A stretch of DNA of 53,883 nucleotides, taken from positions 1-53,883 of the forward strand of contig JBMOIF010000005.1 of assembly GCA_049317465.1 (NCBI GenBank). The letters run 5' to 3'. Shown in pieces: positions 1 through 7,889 of this stretch (within the stretch, counting starts at the first letter, position 1; each line of letters starts with the position of its first letter). The stretch is from CAIQIA01 sp049317465 (lineage in GTDB: Bacteria; Cyanobacteriota; Cyanobacteriia; PCC-6307; Cyanobiaceae). Made by a program: the position numbers and the translations under genes. Under the pieces are notes generated by a model. The model saw only the letters and a program-made list of their open reading frames with translations. It did no database searches and had not been told where the DNA came from.

Positions 1-2
1 TC

Positions 3-698
3 CACCAGCAGGTGAACCGCCTGCGCCATCTGTGCAGTGAACCCGTCGACGATCTGGTGCAGATCGGTCGTCAGGGGCTGATCGTGGCCGCCGAGCGCTT
101 CGATCCCGACCGCGGCGTCGCCTTCAGCAGCTTCGCTGTGCCTTACATCCAGGGCCACATCCGCCACCACATCCGTGACCGGGTGCCGGTTGTTCGTTCC
201 AGCTGGCGACTCCGGCAGCTGCATGCCCGCATCGAACAGTTGAATGCGTCGCGGTTGCACAGCGGTCAGCCACCGCTTCCCGAGGAGGACCTGGCGGCGC
301 GGCTTGGCTGCCGGGTGACGCGCATTCGGCAGGCGCGGGAGCTCCACCGGGCCCTGCAGTGCACGAGCCTCGACAGGCCCTGCGGGATGGACGACGGGAG
401 TTCCCTGCAGGACAGCCTTGAGGCCGGTGGTCACCAGCCGCTGGACCGCCTGGCCTGGCAGGAACTCTGTGACCGCCTCACACCGCTGCCCGTGCTCGAC
501 CGCAAGCTGCTGCTCGACTGCCTGGTGCGGGAGCGCCCCCGCCGGGATGTGGCCGCCGAGATTGGCTGGAGTGTGCCCCGCCTGTCCCGTCGCCTGCGGC
601 AATGCCGGCTGGCGTTGCGGGAGCGGCTCATGGCCGAAGGCTGGGGCCCAGCAGGCCCATGGCCAGAAGGGCGGCCAGCAGTGTCATCAGCCCGTTGA
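3..698 (+). CDS. Sigma-70 family RNA polymerase sigma factor, 5'-truncated by window edge
   Basis: The frame is open to the left edge, so the true start lies upstream; an internal GTG at 12 is probably not the start. The visible 231 residues begin inside sigma region 2. The stretch DLVQIGRQGLIVAAERFDP and the following FSSFAVPYIQGHIRHHIRD match the region 2.1-2.2 core that binds RNA polymerase. A region 3-like helical part follows, then a C-terminal helix-turn-helix of region 4 type (RRDVAAEIGWSVPRLSRRL). It directs RNA polymerase to a promoter subset. Its length and lack of a long N-terminal domain suggest an alternative (group 3-like) cyanobacterial sigma factor; the exact subgroup cannot be assigned. 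The last 71 bases overlap the convergent DUF92 gene. Confidence 0.85.
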   Translation, partial: HQQVNRLRHLCSEPVDDLVQIGRQGLIVAAERFDPDRGVAFSSFAVPYIQGHIRHHIRDRVPVVRSSWRLRQLHARIEQLNASRLHSGQPPLPEEDLAARLGCRVTRIRQARELHRALQCTSLDRPCGMDDGSSLQDSLEAGGHQPLDRLAWQELCDRLTPLPVLDRKLLLDCLVRERPRRDVAAEIGWSVPRLSRRLRQCRLALRERLMAEGWGPAGPWPEGRPAVSSAR

Positions 699-1380
699 CG
701 GCCTCGTTGCTGAGCCAGGCCAGCCGCGGCTGCAGTTCGGCACCGATCAGGCTCTCGATCAACGTCGCCAGCCAGGCCAGCAGCGTCAGGGCCGGCAGCA
801 GGGTCTGCGGCAGCAGCCCCAGGGCCACCGCCAGTCCGGCGAAGACAGCGGCACCGGCCAGGCTGGCCAGGGTGCCCTCCAGGCTCACCGCCCCCTCGGT
901 GCCTGGCGGCACCGGCCGCAGCCGCGTCAGCGAGATCGTGCGGCGTCCCCACCGCTTGCCGATCTCACTGCCGCAGGTGTCGCCGAGTTTGGCCGCGAAA
1001 CTGGCGACGAAGCCGGTCAGCAACAGCGCCTGCGGCGCCCCCGGCAGTGTGCTCATCAGGGCCAGCACCGCCCCGGTGGCGGCCGAGCCCCAGACGTTCT
1101 CGGGCCCGCGACGACCATCGCGCTTCTCCGCAAGGCCTGCGGCCCGCTTGCGGGCCAGACCCAGGCGGGTGACCCCTGAGCCCAGCGCCAGATACAGCAC
1201 CACGGCCAGCCAGCCCCGCCAGCCCAGGCAGGCCCCCAGCAGAGTGCCCAGAATCCAGGCATGGAGCCAACCGGCGGGGGTCAGCACGGGCACCCGCCGC
1301 AGCGGCAGGATCAGCAGGGCATTGGCCAGGGCACTGAGCAACCAGGCCAGGGCAGAGGGCGGCAGCGACATCGGGGGCAT
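628..1380 (-). CDS. DUF92 family integral membrane protein (VTE6-like, putative phytyl-phosphate kinase)
   Basis: This 250-residue, Leu/Ala-rich protein has about six hydrophobic segments spread over its length. It carries the conserved DUF92 pattern of short polar loops: a GSAATGAVLALM segment, a KLGDTCGSEIGKRWG loop and an RPVPPGTEGAVSLEGT loop. Family members include plant VTE6 and a cyanobacterial homologue, which phosphorylate phytyl phosphate to phytyl diphosphate for tocopherol and phylloquinone. That activity is inferred from family membership only. The ATG start at 1380 abuts the divergent small gene, and the 3' end overlaps the sigma-factor gene tail to tail by 71 bases. Confidence 0.85.
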   Translation of the reverse strand: MPPMSLPPSALAWLLSALANALLILPLRRVPVLTPAGWLHAWILGTLLGACLGWRGWLAVVLYLALGSGVTRLGLARKRAAGLAEKRDGRRGPENVWGSAATGAVLALMSTLPGAPQALLLTGFVASFAAKLGDTCGSEIGKRWGRRTISLTRLRPVPPGTEGAVSLEGTLASLAGAAVFAGLAVALGLLPQTLLPALTLLAWLATLIESLIGAELQPRLAWLSNEAVNGLMTLLAALLAMGLLGPSLRP

Positions 1381-1462
1381 GGATCCGGGGCGGCTCGACT
1401 TTGGCGCTACCGTACATGCGTACTACATCAGAGCGGTCGTGGCGGCGTTTCTCCTGGTCAAC

Positions 1463-1699
1463 GTGGGAGACGTGGTGGCGGTGGCAGCGCCGCGTCAGCC
1501 GCCCTACCTCGCCCGGGTGATCTGCTGCGAGGGCGGTGCCCGCAGCGCCGAACCCTCCCTGCTGCAGGTGGTGCGCGACGGCGACCTGGCCGTTCTGACC
1601 ATCAACGCCGACTGGGTGCTGGAACGACTGCCGGGGCCGCCGCCGATGATGTTGCGCAGCCCTACGGAACCGCCGGGAGGGGTGGCGGTGCAGGGATAA
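1463..1699 (+). CDS. Small DUF3104-like protein
   Basis: A short cyanobacterial protein with an SH3-like, beta-rich look: VGDVVAVAAPRQ, then ARVICCEGGARS, then DLAVLTINADWVLERL. The EGGAR and INAD motifs resemble DUF3104, a family of unknown function from picocyanobacteria. The start is uncertain. An in-frame ATG at 1379 would give 106 residues but begins on top of the divergent DUF92 start codon, leaving no promoter space, so the GTG at 1463 (78 residues) or the GTG at 1439 is more plausible. No function can be assigned. Confidence 0.55.
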   Translation: MGDVVAVAAPRQPPYLARVICCEGGARSAEPSLLQVVRDGDLAVLTINADWVLERLPGPPPMMLRSPTEPPGGVAVQG

Positions 1700-1723
1700 T
1701 CGCGGCAGATCCGGCGCTGTTCC

Positions 1724-2110
1724 ATGGTGTTCCAGAAGCTCTTCGGGGGTGAGCGCAAGCCGTTCCTGGAACTGTCGGACGCCGGTGGAGACCGACCGGT
1801 GACCACGGTGGCACCGGCGCCGAAGCCCGTCGCTGCAACACCTGTTCCCGCAGCACCGGCTCCCGCAGTTGCGGCTGCCGCAGCTCCGCTGTCCCCAGCG
1901 GCTCCGGCAGGCCAACCCTCCATCACCACCGCCGAGGCGCTGGCGGCGGAACGGGCGGCTGCCCAGAAAGCCGAGACCCCCCGGGAGCTGACCACCTTCG
2001 CCGCAGAACTGCTCAACCCCGCCCAGGCCATTCCGAGGGGCAGGCGTCGTCCCGGGGCGAGCCTGGCGCCATTCAGGGACCTTGCCTCCTCCCTGCGGGG
2101 CAGCCGCTGA
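1724..2110 (+). CDS. Ala/Pro-rich hypothetical protein
   Basis: It encodes 128 residues from an ATG 24 bases after the preceding stop. The N-terminus MVFQKLFGGERKPFLELSD looks ordered. It is followed by a low-complexity Ala/Pro/Val linker (about residues 28-65) and a C-terminal part with a possible helix (AEALAAERAAAQKAETPREL) and a basic end (RGRRRPGAS). This pattern of a short conserved head, a disordered linker and a short tail is typical of small picocyanobacterial proteins of unknown role. The 3' end overlaps rsmE tail to tail by 38 bases. Function unknown. Confidence 0.6.
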   Translation: MVFQKLFGGERKPFLELSDAGGDRPVTTVAPAPKPVAATPVPAAPAPAVAAAAAPLSPAAPAGQPSITTAEALAAERAAAQKAETPRELTTFAAELLNPAQAIPRGRRRPGASLAPFRDLASSLRGSR

Positions 2111-2837
2111 AGCGGAACTGGCTGACCAGCGTCAGTGCCGCCACGGCCGCCGTCGAGGAGCGCAGGATGGTGGGCCCCAGGGCAACGGGCTGCCAGCCTG
2201 CGGCCAGGGCCCCTGTTTCCTCCTCGGGCGTCCAGCCTCCCTCGGGGCCACAGGCGATCAGCCAGGCCCCATCAGCGGCGGGATCCACCTGCAGCAGTTC
2301 GTCCAGCAGGGAGGGAATCCCCACCCTGCGGGTCAGGCAGATCCAGCGCCGCTCGTTGGGAGCAGCGGCGGCGGCCAAGGCAGACCGTGCGGTGCTGACG
2401 TCTGCGAGTTGCGGCAACCAGAGACGCTCACACTGCTCAGAGGCCTCCCGCAGCAGGCTCTCCCAGCGGGAGCTGCGGCCGGCCGGCGAGGCCGGTGGAC
2501 TGCGATCCGCCTGCAGGGGAACCAGCCGATCAACCCCGAGTTCCGTGGCCATGCGCAGCAGCACGTCAAAATCCCGTCGCACCAGCGAGGCGAGCAGCCC
2601 GAGCTGCGGCCTGGGCACCGGTGCAGGCTCCTGAGACGGCCCCAGATCCGCCAGACCTCCCGCCTGCAGCCTCGCCTGGCGCAGGCCGCCGACACCATCG
2701 ATGACGGTGAAGCCATCACCGGGGCGAAGGCGCAACACCCGTTCCAGGTAGTGCCGTTCGGCCTCGGTGAGGGGCAGTGCCCCCTGGCTGACCCTGAGTC
2801 GGTCCGGGGGAATCAGCAGCCGTCGCTGTTCGGCCAT
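2073..2837 (-). CDS. rsmE: 16S rRNA (uracil-1498-N3)-methyltransferase RsmE
   Basis: This SPOUT-class methyltransferase of 254 residues modifies U1498 of 16S rRNA using S-adenosylmethionine. The N-terminal PUA-like domain (RLLIPPDRL, then HYLERVLRLRPGD) is followed by the knotted catalytic domain with the diagnostic IACGPEGGWTPEEE and LGPTILRSSTAAVAAL motifs at the cofactor site. An upstream ATG at 2879 would overlap the DUF3531 gene, so ATG 2837 is chosen; it lies 10 bases after that gene's stop, suggesting co-transcription. A Thr replaces the more common Arg in the GxxxLR region. Identification is strong. Confidence 0.92.
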   Translation of the reverse strand: MAEQRRLLIPPDRLRVSQGALPLTEAERHYLERVLRLRPGDGFTVIDGVGGLRQARLQAGGLADLGPSQEPAPVPRPQLGLLASLVRRDFDVLLRMATELGVDRLVPLQADRSPPASPAGRSSRWESLLREASEQCERLWLPQLADVSTARSALAAAAAPNERRWICLTRRVGIPSLLDELLQVDPAADGAWLIACGPEGGWTPEEETGALAAGWQPVALGPTILRSSTAAVAALTLVSQFRFSGCPAGRRQGP

Positions 2838-2847
2838 CGCGACCGCC

Positions 2848-3291
2848 TCAGTCGGCGAAGAAGCGCTCATCGCCGGCATCCGCCGGCCAGTCCTCGTTCA
2901 TGCCGCCGATGCGGAACTCCTCGATCGGCACCAGATCATGGTCAAGACCACGCAGGGCGTTGATCAACAGGTCAAGGGACACCCCGTCGCTAGTGCCCAG
3001 GTCGGCCCAGATGCGAGCCCATTCGCCGCGGTATTCCATCGTGCCCAGGTTGTGCATCAGCGCCTGCAGCCCTCCTTCGGCGGCATCGTTGTCGTAGGCC
3101 ATCCAGCTGATGTCCGCCCCCTGGTCGTGAACCTGCAGGTTCTCGGCATTGCAGGCCCCCAGCCGGCCGAGGAAATACCAGCTGTTGAAGACCTCCTCGA
3201 TGTACTGGCGTTCCCCCGCTCCGGGCACATGGGGAAAGCGGAGCCAGAACCAGCAGTCGAAGGGATCGAACTCGCGGACGTGGACCAGCAT
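2848..3291 (-). CDS. DUF3531 family protein
   Basis: A 147-residue soluble acidic protein conserved in cyanobacteria and plastid lineages. The opening EFDPFDCWFWLRF, the central IEEVFNSWYFLGRLGACNAE and the late DLGTSDGVSLDLLINAL are the conserved blocks of DUF3531. No signal peptide, membrane segment or known catalytic motif is visible, and the molecular role is unknown. It sits just upstream of rsmE on the same strand with a 10-base gap and is divergent from the ABC ATPase gene, with 38 bases between the two starts. Confidence 0.85.
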   Translation of the reverse strand: MLVHVREFDPFDCWFWLRFPHVPGAGERQYIEEVFNSWYFLGRLGACNAENLQVHDQGADISWMAYDNDAAEGGLQALMHNLGTMEYRGEWARIWADLGTSDGVSLDLLINALRGLDHDLVPIEEFRIGGMNEDWPADAGDERFFAD

Positions 3292-3329
3292 GCGTTCAAG
3301 CTAAAGGGCGGTGGCAGGGGCAGGGAGAG

Positions 3330-3980
3330 ATGCTGGAGCTCGAGGGAATCGGCTACCACCCGGCAACCGCCGGGGTGCCGGTGCTGCATGACGTGAACCT
3401 GCGGCTCGAGCGGGGCGAACCGGCCCTGGTGGCCGGTCGCAGCGGTTCCGGCAAAAGCACCCTGCTCGACATCATCGCCGGTCTGGCACGCCAGGACCGC
3501 GGTCGGATCCTCTGGAAGGGTCAGGCGACAACACCGCGGGAGCGCCGCTGGCTGTGCGGTCTGGTGTTTCAGTTTCCCGAACGGCACTTTCTCGGCCTCA
3601 GCGTCGGCCAGGAACTGCGGATCGGCCATCGCCGCCTGCCGACCGAGCAGCTGCAGGGGGCCCTGGACCGCGTGGGACTGGGCCAGGTGCCCCTGCAGCA
3701 GCCGCCGGAACAGCTGAGTGGCGGCCAGCAGCGACGGCTGGCCCTGGCCGTGCAGCTGCTGCGGGACCCGCCGGTGCTGCTGCTCGATGAACCCACTGCC
3801 GGGCTTGACTGGTCGGTGCGGCGGGACCTGATCGAACTGCTGCGGGACCTGGCCCGTGACCGCCTGCTGCTGCTCGTGACCCACGAACCGGAGTGTTTCG
3901 AGGGCCTGATGAACCACCGCTGGCGGCTGGTGGGGGGGAGCTGCGTACGATTCGACCAGCACCTTCCCGACCATGCCTGA
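3330..3980 (+). CDS. ABC transporter ATP-binding protein (ECF-type-like)
   Basis: A single nucleotide-binding domain of 216 residues with no membrane part. Walker A is GRSGSGKST near residues 36-44, followed by a Q-loop (VFQFPERHF), signature LSGGQQRR, Walker B VLLLDEPTAGLD and H-loop LVTHEPE. The compact form and PERHF after the Q-loop resemble energy-coupling-factor ATPases. No EcfT or substrate-binding S component is adjacent, so its partner must be elsewhere. A good Shine-Dalgarno (AGGGAG) precedes the ATG. The 3' end overlaps hslO by 8 bases. The substrate is unknown. Confidence 0.88.
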   Translation: MLELEGIGYHPATAGVPVLHDVNLRLERGEPALVAGRSGSGKSTLLDIIAGLARQDRGRILWKGQATTPRERRWLCGLVFQFPERHFLGLSVGQELRIGHRRLPTEQLQGALDRVGLGQVPLQQPPEQLSGGQQRRLALAVQLLRDPPVLLLDEPTAGLDWSVRRDLIELLRDLARDRLLLLVTHEPECFEGLMNHRWRLVGGSCVRFDQHLPDHA

Positions 3981-4875
3981 CCAGTTGGTCCGTGCCACAG
4001 CAGTCGGTGGCGGCATCCGGCTGGTGGCCGTGACGACCACGGTGACAACCCGCTATGCCCGCCGCCGCCATGGGCTGTCGTATCTCACCAGCGCCCTGCT
4101 GGGACGGGCGATGACCGCCGGACTGCTGCTGGCGAGTTCCATGAAGGTGGCCCACGGCCGGGTGAACCTGCGGATTCAGGCCGATGGTCCCCTCCAGGGA
4201 CTGACCGTCGATGCAGGGCGCGATGGCACCGTGCGGGGCCGGGTGGGCAGCCCCCATCTCGAGCTTGCCCCGATCGGCGAGGTTCCTCGCTTCGACTTCC
4301 CTGGAGCCGTGGGCCAGGGCTACCTGCACGTGGTGCGTGACGAAGGCGCAGGCCCGCCCTACAGCAGCACCGTTGAGCTGGTGAGCGGCTGTATCGGCGA
4401 GGACGTGGCTTCGTACCTGCTGCATTCCGAACAGACCCCCTCCGCTCTGTTCGTGGGCGAAACCATCGACAGCAACGGCATCCGCAGCTGCGGCGGGCTG
4501 CTGGTGCAGGTGCTGCCACGGGCGGCGCGGGAGCCTGCCCTGGTGGCGCTGCTGGAGGAGCGCTGCAGCGAGATCCGTGACTTCAGCCAGCGCCTCCAGC
4601 GCTGCGGCGAAGACCTGAGGGATCTGCTCGAGGCTGTGTTTCCTGACCTCGATCCGGTCATTGACGCGGAACAGGCCTGTCAGAGCGTGACGTTCCACTG
4701 CCCCTGCACCCGTCGACGCAGCCTGGCGGCCCTGAAGCTGCTGGGGCGTGAGCAGCTGACCGAGATGATGCAGAAGGATGGCGGCGCCGAACTGACGTGC
4801 CATTTCTGCAATGAGACCTACCAGGTCAGCGTCAGCGAGCTGGAGGAGTTGATCGGCGAACTCGAGGCGGCCTGA
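3973..4875 (+). CDS. hslO: Hsp33 redox-regulated chaperone
   Basis: A cytoplasmic holdase chaperone of 300 residues, activated by oxidation. The N-terminal substrate-binding domain is followed by the C-terminal zinc switch: CPC at residues 243-245 and CHFC at 276-279, the four cysteines that bind zinc when reduced and form disulfides on oxidative stress. The ATG lies inside the end of the ABC ATPase gene (8-base overlap), so the two are probably translated from one mRNA. The length fits the family. Confidence 0.95.
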   Translation: MPDQLVRATAVGGGIRLVAVTTTVTTRYARRRHGLSYLTSALLGRAMTAGLLLASSMKVAHGRVNLRIQADGPLQGLTVDAGRDGTVRGRVGSPHLELAPIGEVPRFDFPGAVGQGYLHVVRDEGAGPPYSSTVELVSGCIGEDVASYLLHSEQTPSALFVGETIDSNGIRSCGGLLVQVLPRAAREPALVALLEERCSEIRDFSQRLQRCGEDLRDLLEAVFPDLDPVIDAEQACQSVTFHCPCTRRRSLAALKLLGREQLTEMMQKDGGAELTCHFCNETYQVSVSELEELIGELEAA

Positions 4876-4884
4876 CGGCCGCGC

Positions 4885-5574
4885 TCAGGCCAGCAGGAGA
4901 CTGCCGAGCAGGAGCAGCAGGAAGGCGGGAATGCCCTGCCACTGAACGGCGCTGAGGGGGAGGGCCACGGTGCTGAGGGGCAGGGCCAGCAGCCCCCCCA
5001 GCACCAGGCCGAGGGTCAGCAGAGCGAAGGCCCAGCCGATGGAGGGAAAGAACCTTCCGCTGCGGCGATTGAGCGCCAGGGCGCAGCCGAGGGTGGCCAG
5101 GGCCAGCAATAGTTCCGCGGCTCCGGCGGCACCCCCCAGGAGCAGATGGGCCAACAGCAGGCCGCCCAGGCCGGCCAGGGGTTGCCAGAGCTGGGGACCG
5201 GAAGCCAGGGCCAGGGTCGGGCCGCGCAGGCGCCAGCCTGGCCGCGGCAGGTTGGGAAGGGCCGCCAGCACTGGCAGGGTCGGCGTCCCCCCCCCAGCGG
5301 GAGAGGGCACCGCCTCGCGCTTGGAGGCGGTGGCCGCCGCTCCGGTGAGCTGTCCAAGCTGCCGTTCCCGCAAACGCAGCATCAGCACGGCGTCATAGGC
5401 GGCATCAATGCGGGCACGACCGAGGGCATCCTCCGGTGAGAGGGCGGCGAGGCGAGCCTCCCGGGCCTGCTGAACAAGCTCGAAGCCGGCTTCGCGGTCG
5501 ATGCCGAGAAGCGCGAAGGGATCGGCGCCGTCCGAGGGGGATGGCGGCTCTGGCGGTACGGTGCCCTGGGCCAT
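4885..5574 (-). CDS. CPP1-like membrane protein (J-like domain plus membrane segments)
   Basis: About 229 residues. The N-terminal part DPFALLGIDREAGFELVQQA with a following helix pair resembles the J-like fold of CPP1, the chaperone-like protein that stabilises protochlorophyllide oxidoreductase in plants and cyanobacteria. The C-terminal half has four hydrophobic segments (LAGLGGLLLAHLLLGG, ELLLALATLGCALAL, IGWAFALLTLGLVLGG, IPAFLLLLLGSLLLA). ATG 5574 was chosen. An upstream GTG at 5646 would add a 24-residue basic extension, but its only purine-rich stretch overlaps the start codon. Function is inferred from the family. Confidence 0.8.
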   Translation of the reverse strand: MAQGTVPPEPPSPSDGADPFALLGIDREAGFELVQQAREARLAALSPEDALGRARIDAAYDAVLMLRLRERQLGQLTGAAATASKREAVPSPAGGGTPTLPVLAALPNLPRPGWRLRGPTLALASGPQLWQPLAGLGGLLLAHLLLGGAAGAAELLLALATLGCALALNRRSGRFFPSIGWAFALLTLGLVLGGLLALPLSTVALPLSAVQWQGIPAFLLLLLGSLLLA

Positions 5575-5649
5575 GACCTCGGCCGGAATGACGTCAGCGT
5601 ATCGGCTGCGGCGTCCCCTCGGAGCCAGCGGCCGTCGGCGGCTCACCTT

Positions 5650-5874
5650 TCAGAACAGTGGCGACCCCGGGCGGTAGCCGAAGGCCTGCAGCTGGATGCC
5701 GCGGCCGCTCACGGCATCGGCACTGATCCACTGACGTCGCTTGAGCAGCGGCAGCTGGGGCGGCAGATGCGACCCCTCGATGACCTCGACGCTGCCATCC
5801 GCCGGGGAGCTGCACAGCCGGACGTAATCACACCCTCCGTCAGGTCGCGGCCTGACCCACCACTGCGTGGCCAT
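5650..5874 (-). CDS. Conserved small hypothetical protein (74 aa)
   Basis: A 74-residue protein from ATG 5874, on the same strand as and between prfC and the CPP1-like gene. It begins MATQWWVRPRPDGGCDYVRL and contains LPLLKRRQWISADAVSGRG, a Trp/Arg-rich, beta-like small domain. No known motif or membrane segment is recognised. Its place between two same-strand genes supports it being real. Function unknown. Confidence 0.6.
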   Translation of the reverse strand: MATQWWVRPRPDGGCDYVRLCSSPADGSVEVIEGSHLPPQLPLLKRRQWISADAVSGRGIQLQAFGYRPGSPLF

Positions 5875-5929
5875 GGTTGAAGGACCGGAACGACCTCATC
5901 CTGGCGAGGGCAGCCTGCGGCTGTGGATG

Positions 5930-7576
5930 TCAGAGGGTGATCGGTTCCCGTCCGCTCACCACCGGCGCCACGGCCGCAAGGCCCAGATCGGGATGGTCCT
6001 CCTGGAGCTGCTGCAGGTTCCAGTTGTTGCGGAACAGCAGCACCGGCCGGTCCCAGGCATCCCGCATGGCCTTGCAGTTGAAGACGCGTCCGATGCGTTC
6101 CAGGGCCGGCCAGCCCCCCTCCACCCAACGGGCCACGCTGTAGCCGAGGGGTTCGAGTCGGGTCGGCACGCCGTACTCATGCTCCAGACGATGCTGGACC
6201 ACCTCAAGCTGCAGCTGGCCGACGGCGGCGAGCACCGGGTCGCGTTTGCTGGCATCGGTGTCGTAGAGGATCTGCACGGCCCCCTCCTCCCGCAGTTCGT
6301 TGACCCCTTTGCGGAAGCTCTTGAAGGACGAAGGATTGGGATTGCGCAGCCAGGCGAAGATTTCCGGGCTGAAGCATGGGATGCCCTCGAACTCCACCGG
6401 CGGGCCGCTGTAGAGAGTGTCACCGATCGCGAACACCCCCGGATTGTTGAGGCCGATCACGTCCCCAGGAAAGGCCTCCTCGACCACCTCACGGTCCTGA
6501 CCGAAGAGCTTCTGAGGCCGGGACAGGCGGATGGTGCGGCCACTGCGGGCATGCTGGACCGTCATGTCCTTCTCGAACCGTCCGGAGCAGACCCGGACAA
6601 AGGCCACCCTGTCGCGGTGACGGGCGTCCATATTGGCCTGCAGCTTGAAGACGAAACCGCTGAACCCGGGGCGCAGGGGACTGACCGGCCCATCACTGCT
6701 CTGGCGGGGAACCGGGCGCTGGGCCAGTTCGAGAAAGGCATCCAGGAACGGACGAACACCGAAGTTCGTCATGGCGCTGCCAAAGAAAAGCGGTGTCTGC
6801 TCACCGGCATGCACCTTGTCGAGATCGAGGGGGGCTCCGGCCCCCTCGAGCAGCTCCAGCTCCTCGCGGGCCTGGGCCAGCAGTTCGGGCTCCACCAGCT
6901 CCGCCAGGGCGGGATCATCGAGCGCCAGACGCCGCTCGGCCGCCTGGCGTCCGCGTTCGGCCCGCTCGAAGAGCATCACAGCGTGACTGCGGCGGTCGAT
7001 GACGCCGCGGAAGCGCTCCCCGCTGCCGATGGGCCAGTTGACCGCCCAGGGGGACAGGCCCAGTTCCCGTTCGATCTCATCGAGAAGCTCGAGCGGTTCC
7101 CGGCAGGGCCGATCCATCTTGTTGATGAAGGTGAAGATCGGGATCTCCCGCATCCGGCAGACCTCGAAGAGCTTGCGGGTCTGGGGTTCGAGGCCCTTGG
7201 CCGCGTCCTCGAGCATGACCGCGTTGTCGGCGGCGGCCAGGGTCCGGTAGGTGTCTTCGGAAAAGTCCTGGTGGCCGGGGGTGTCGAGCAGGTTGATCGT
7301 GCAGCCGTCGTAGTCGAACTGCAGCACCGTTGAGGTGATCGAGATCCCGCGCTGTTTCTCCAGCTCCATCCAGTCGGAGGTGACCCGCCGCTGCTCGCCC
7401 CGGGCCTTGACGGCGCCGGCCTGCTGGATGGCACCGCCGTAGAGCAGCAGCTTCTCGGTAAGGGTGGTCTTGCCGGCGTCCGGGTGGGAGATGATCGCGA
7501 AGTTGCGGCGGCGGGCGACGGCCTCGGCCAGGGCTGTGGGGTCGTCGCCGGCGGCGGCGCTGGGGGCTCGGGTCAT
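5930..7576 (-). CDS. prfC: Peptide chain release factor 3
   Basis: A translational GTPase of 548 residues that recycles RF1/RF2 from the terminating ribosome. The G-domain shows G1 HPDAGKTT (31-38), switch I with ISITSTVLQF, G3 DTPGH (98-102) and G4 NKMD (152-155). RF3-specific segments follow, such as SGFVFKLQANMDARHRDRVAF and PEIFAWLRNPNP. The frame stays open about 470 bases upstream, but the protein matches the family only from ATG 7576. The length is slightly above the usual ~530 because of the N-terminal extension. Confidence 0.95.
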   Translation of the reverse strand: MTRAPSAAAGDDPTALAEAVARRRNFAIISHPDAGKTTLTEKLLLYGGAIQQAGAVKARGEQRRVTSDWMELEKQRGISITSTVLQFDYDGCTINLLDTPGHQDFSEDTYRTLAAADNAVMLEDAAKGLEPQTRKLFEVCRMREIPIFTFINKMDRPCREPLELLDEIERELGLSPWAVNWPIGSGERFRGVIDRRSHAVMLFERAERGRQAAERRLALDDPALAELVEPELLAQAREELELLEGAGAPLDLDKVHAGEQTPLFFGSAMTNFGVRPFLDAFLELAQRPVPRQSSDGPVSPLRPGFSGFVFKLQANMDARHRDRVAFVRVCSGRFEKDMTVQHARSGRTIRLSRPQKLFGQDREVVEEAFPGDVIGLNNPGVFAIGDTLYSGPPVEFEGIPCFSPEIFAWLRNPNPSSFKSFRKGVNELREEGAVQILYDTDASKRDPVLAAVGQLQLEVVQHRLEHEYGVPTRLEPLGYSVARWVEGGWPALERIGRVFNCKAMRDAWDRPVLLFRNNWNLQQLQEDHPDLGLAAVAPVVSGREPITL

Positions 7577-7633
7577 GGCTCCAGACTGCCAGCCGGCGCC
7601 CCTTAGCGTGGAATCTGCTGCATCGGCGCCACC

Positions 7634-7879
7634 GTGGCCGTCACCCGTCCGGATCCCACCACCCCTTCCCAGACGGTGTTCAACAACCCCGATGGTTTCG
7701 CCATGGCCTTCAGCGACGCCTGGGACAGCTTCGACGCCCGCCATCCGGCCCATGGCCTGTCCAGGGACGAGCGATTGGACGCTGTGATGGCGGAACTGGC
7801 CGACCATCCCTTCCTTCAGGACTGGCCTGAACAGGCCCACCAGCTGGCTCAGTTCCGCATGCGCCTCCTCAATTACTGA
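7634..7879 (+). CDS. Conserved small hypothetical protein (81 aa)
   Basis: An acidic 81-residue protein starting at GTG 7634. It contains TVFNNPDGFAMAFSDAWDSF and a C-terminal helical stretch (DERLDAVMAELADHPFLQDW). It starts 57 bases from the divergent prfC start and ends 10 bases before the convergent Coq4-family stop, so it fills the gap exactly. Its composition is unlike antisense noise. Function unknown. Confidence 0.6.
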   Translation: MAVTRPDPTTPSQTVFNNPDGFAMAFSDAWDSFDARHPAHGLSRDERLDAVMAELADHPFLQDWPEQAHQLAQFRMRLLNY

Positions 7880-7889
7880 GGGGGTCCCG

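Noticed and set aside
5867..7333. 488-codon open frame on + over prfC
   Set aside because: Antisense to a fully supported release factor gene.
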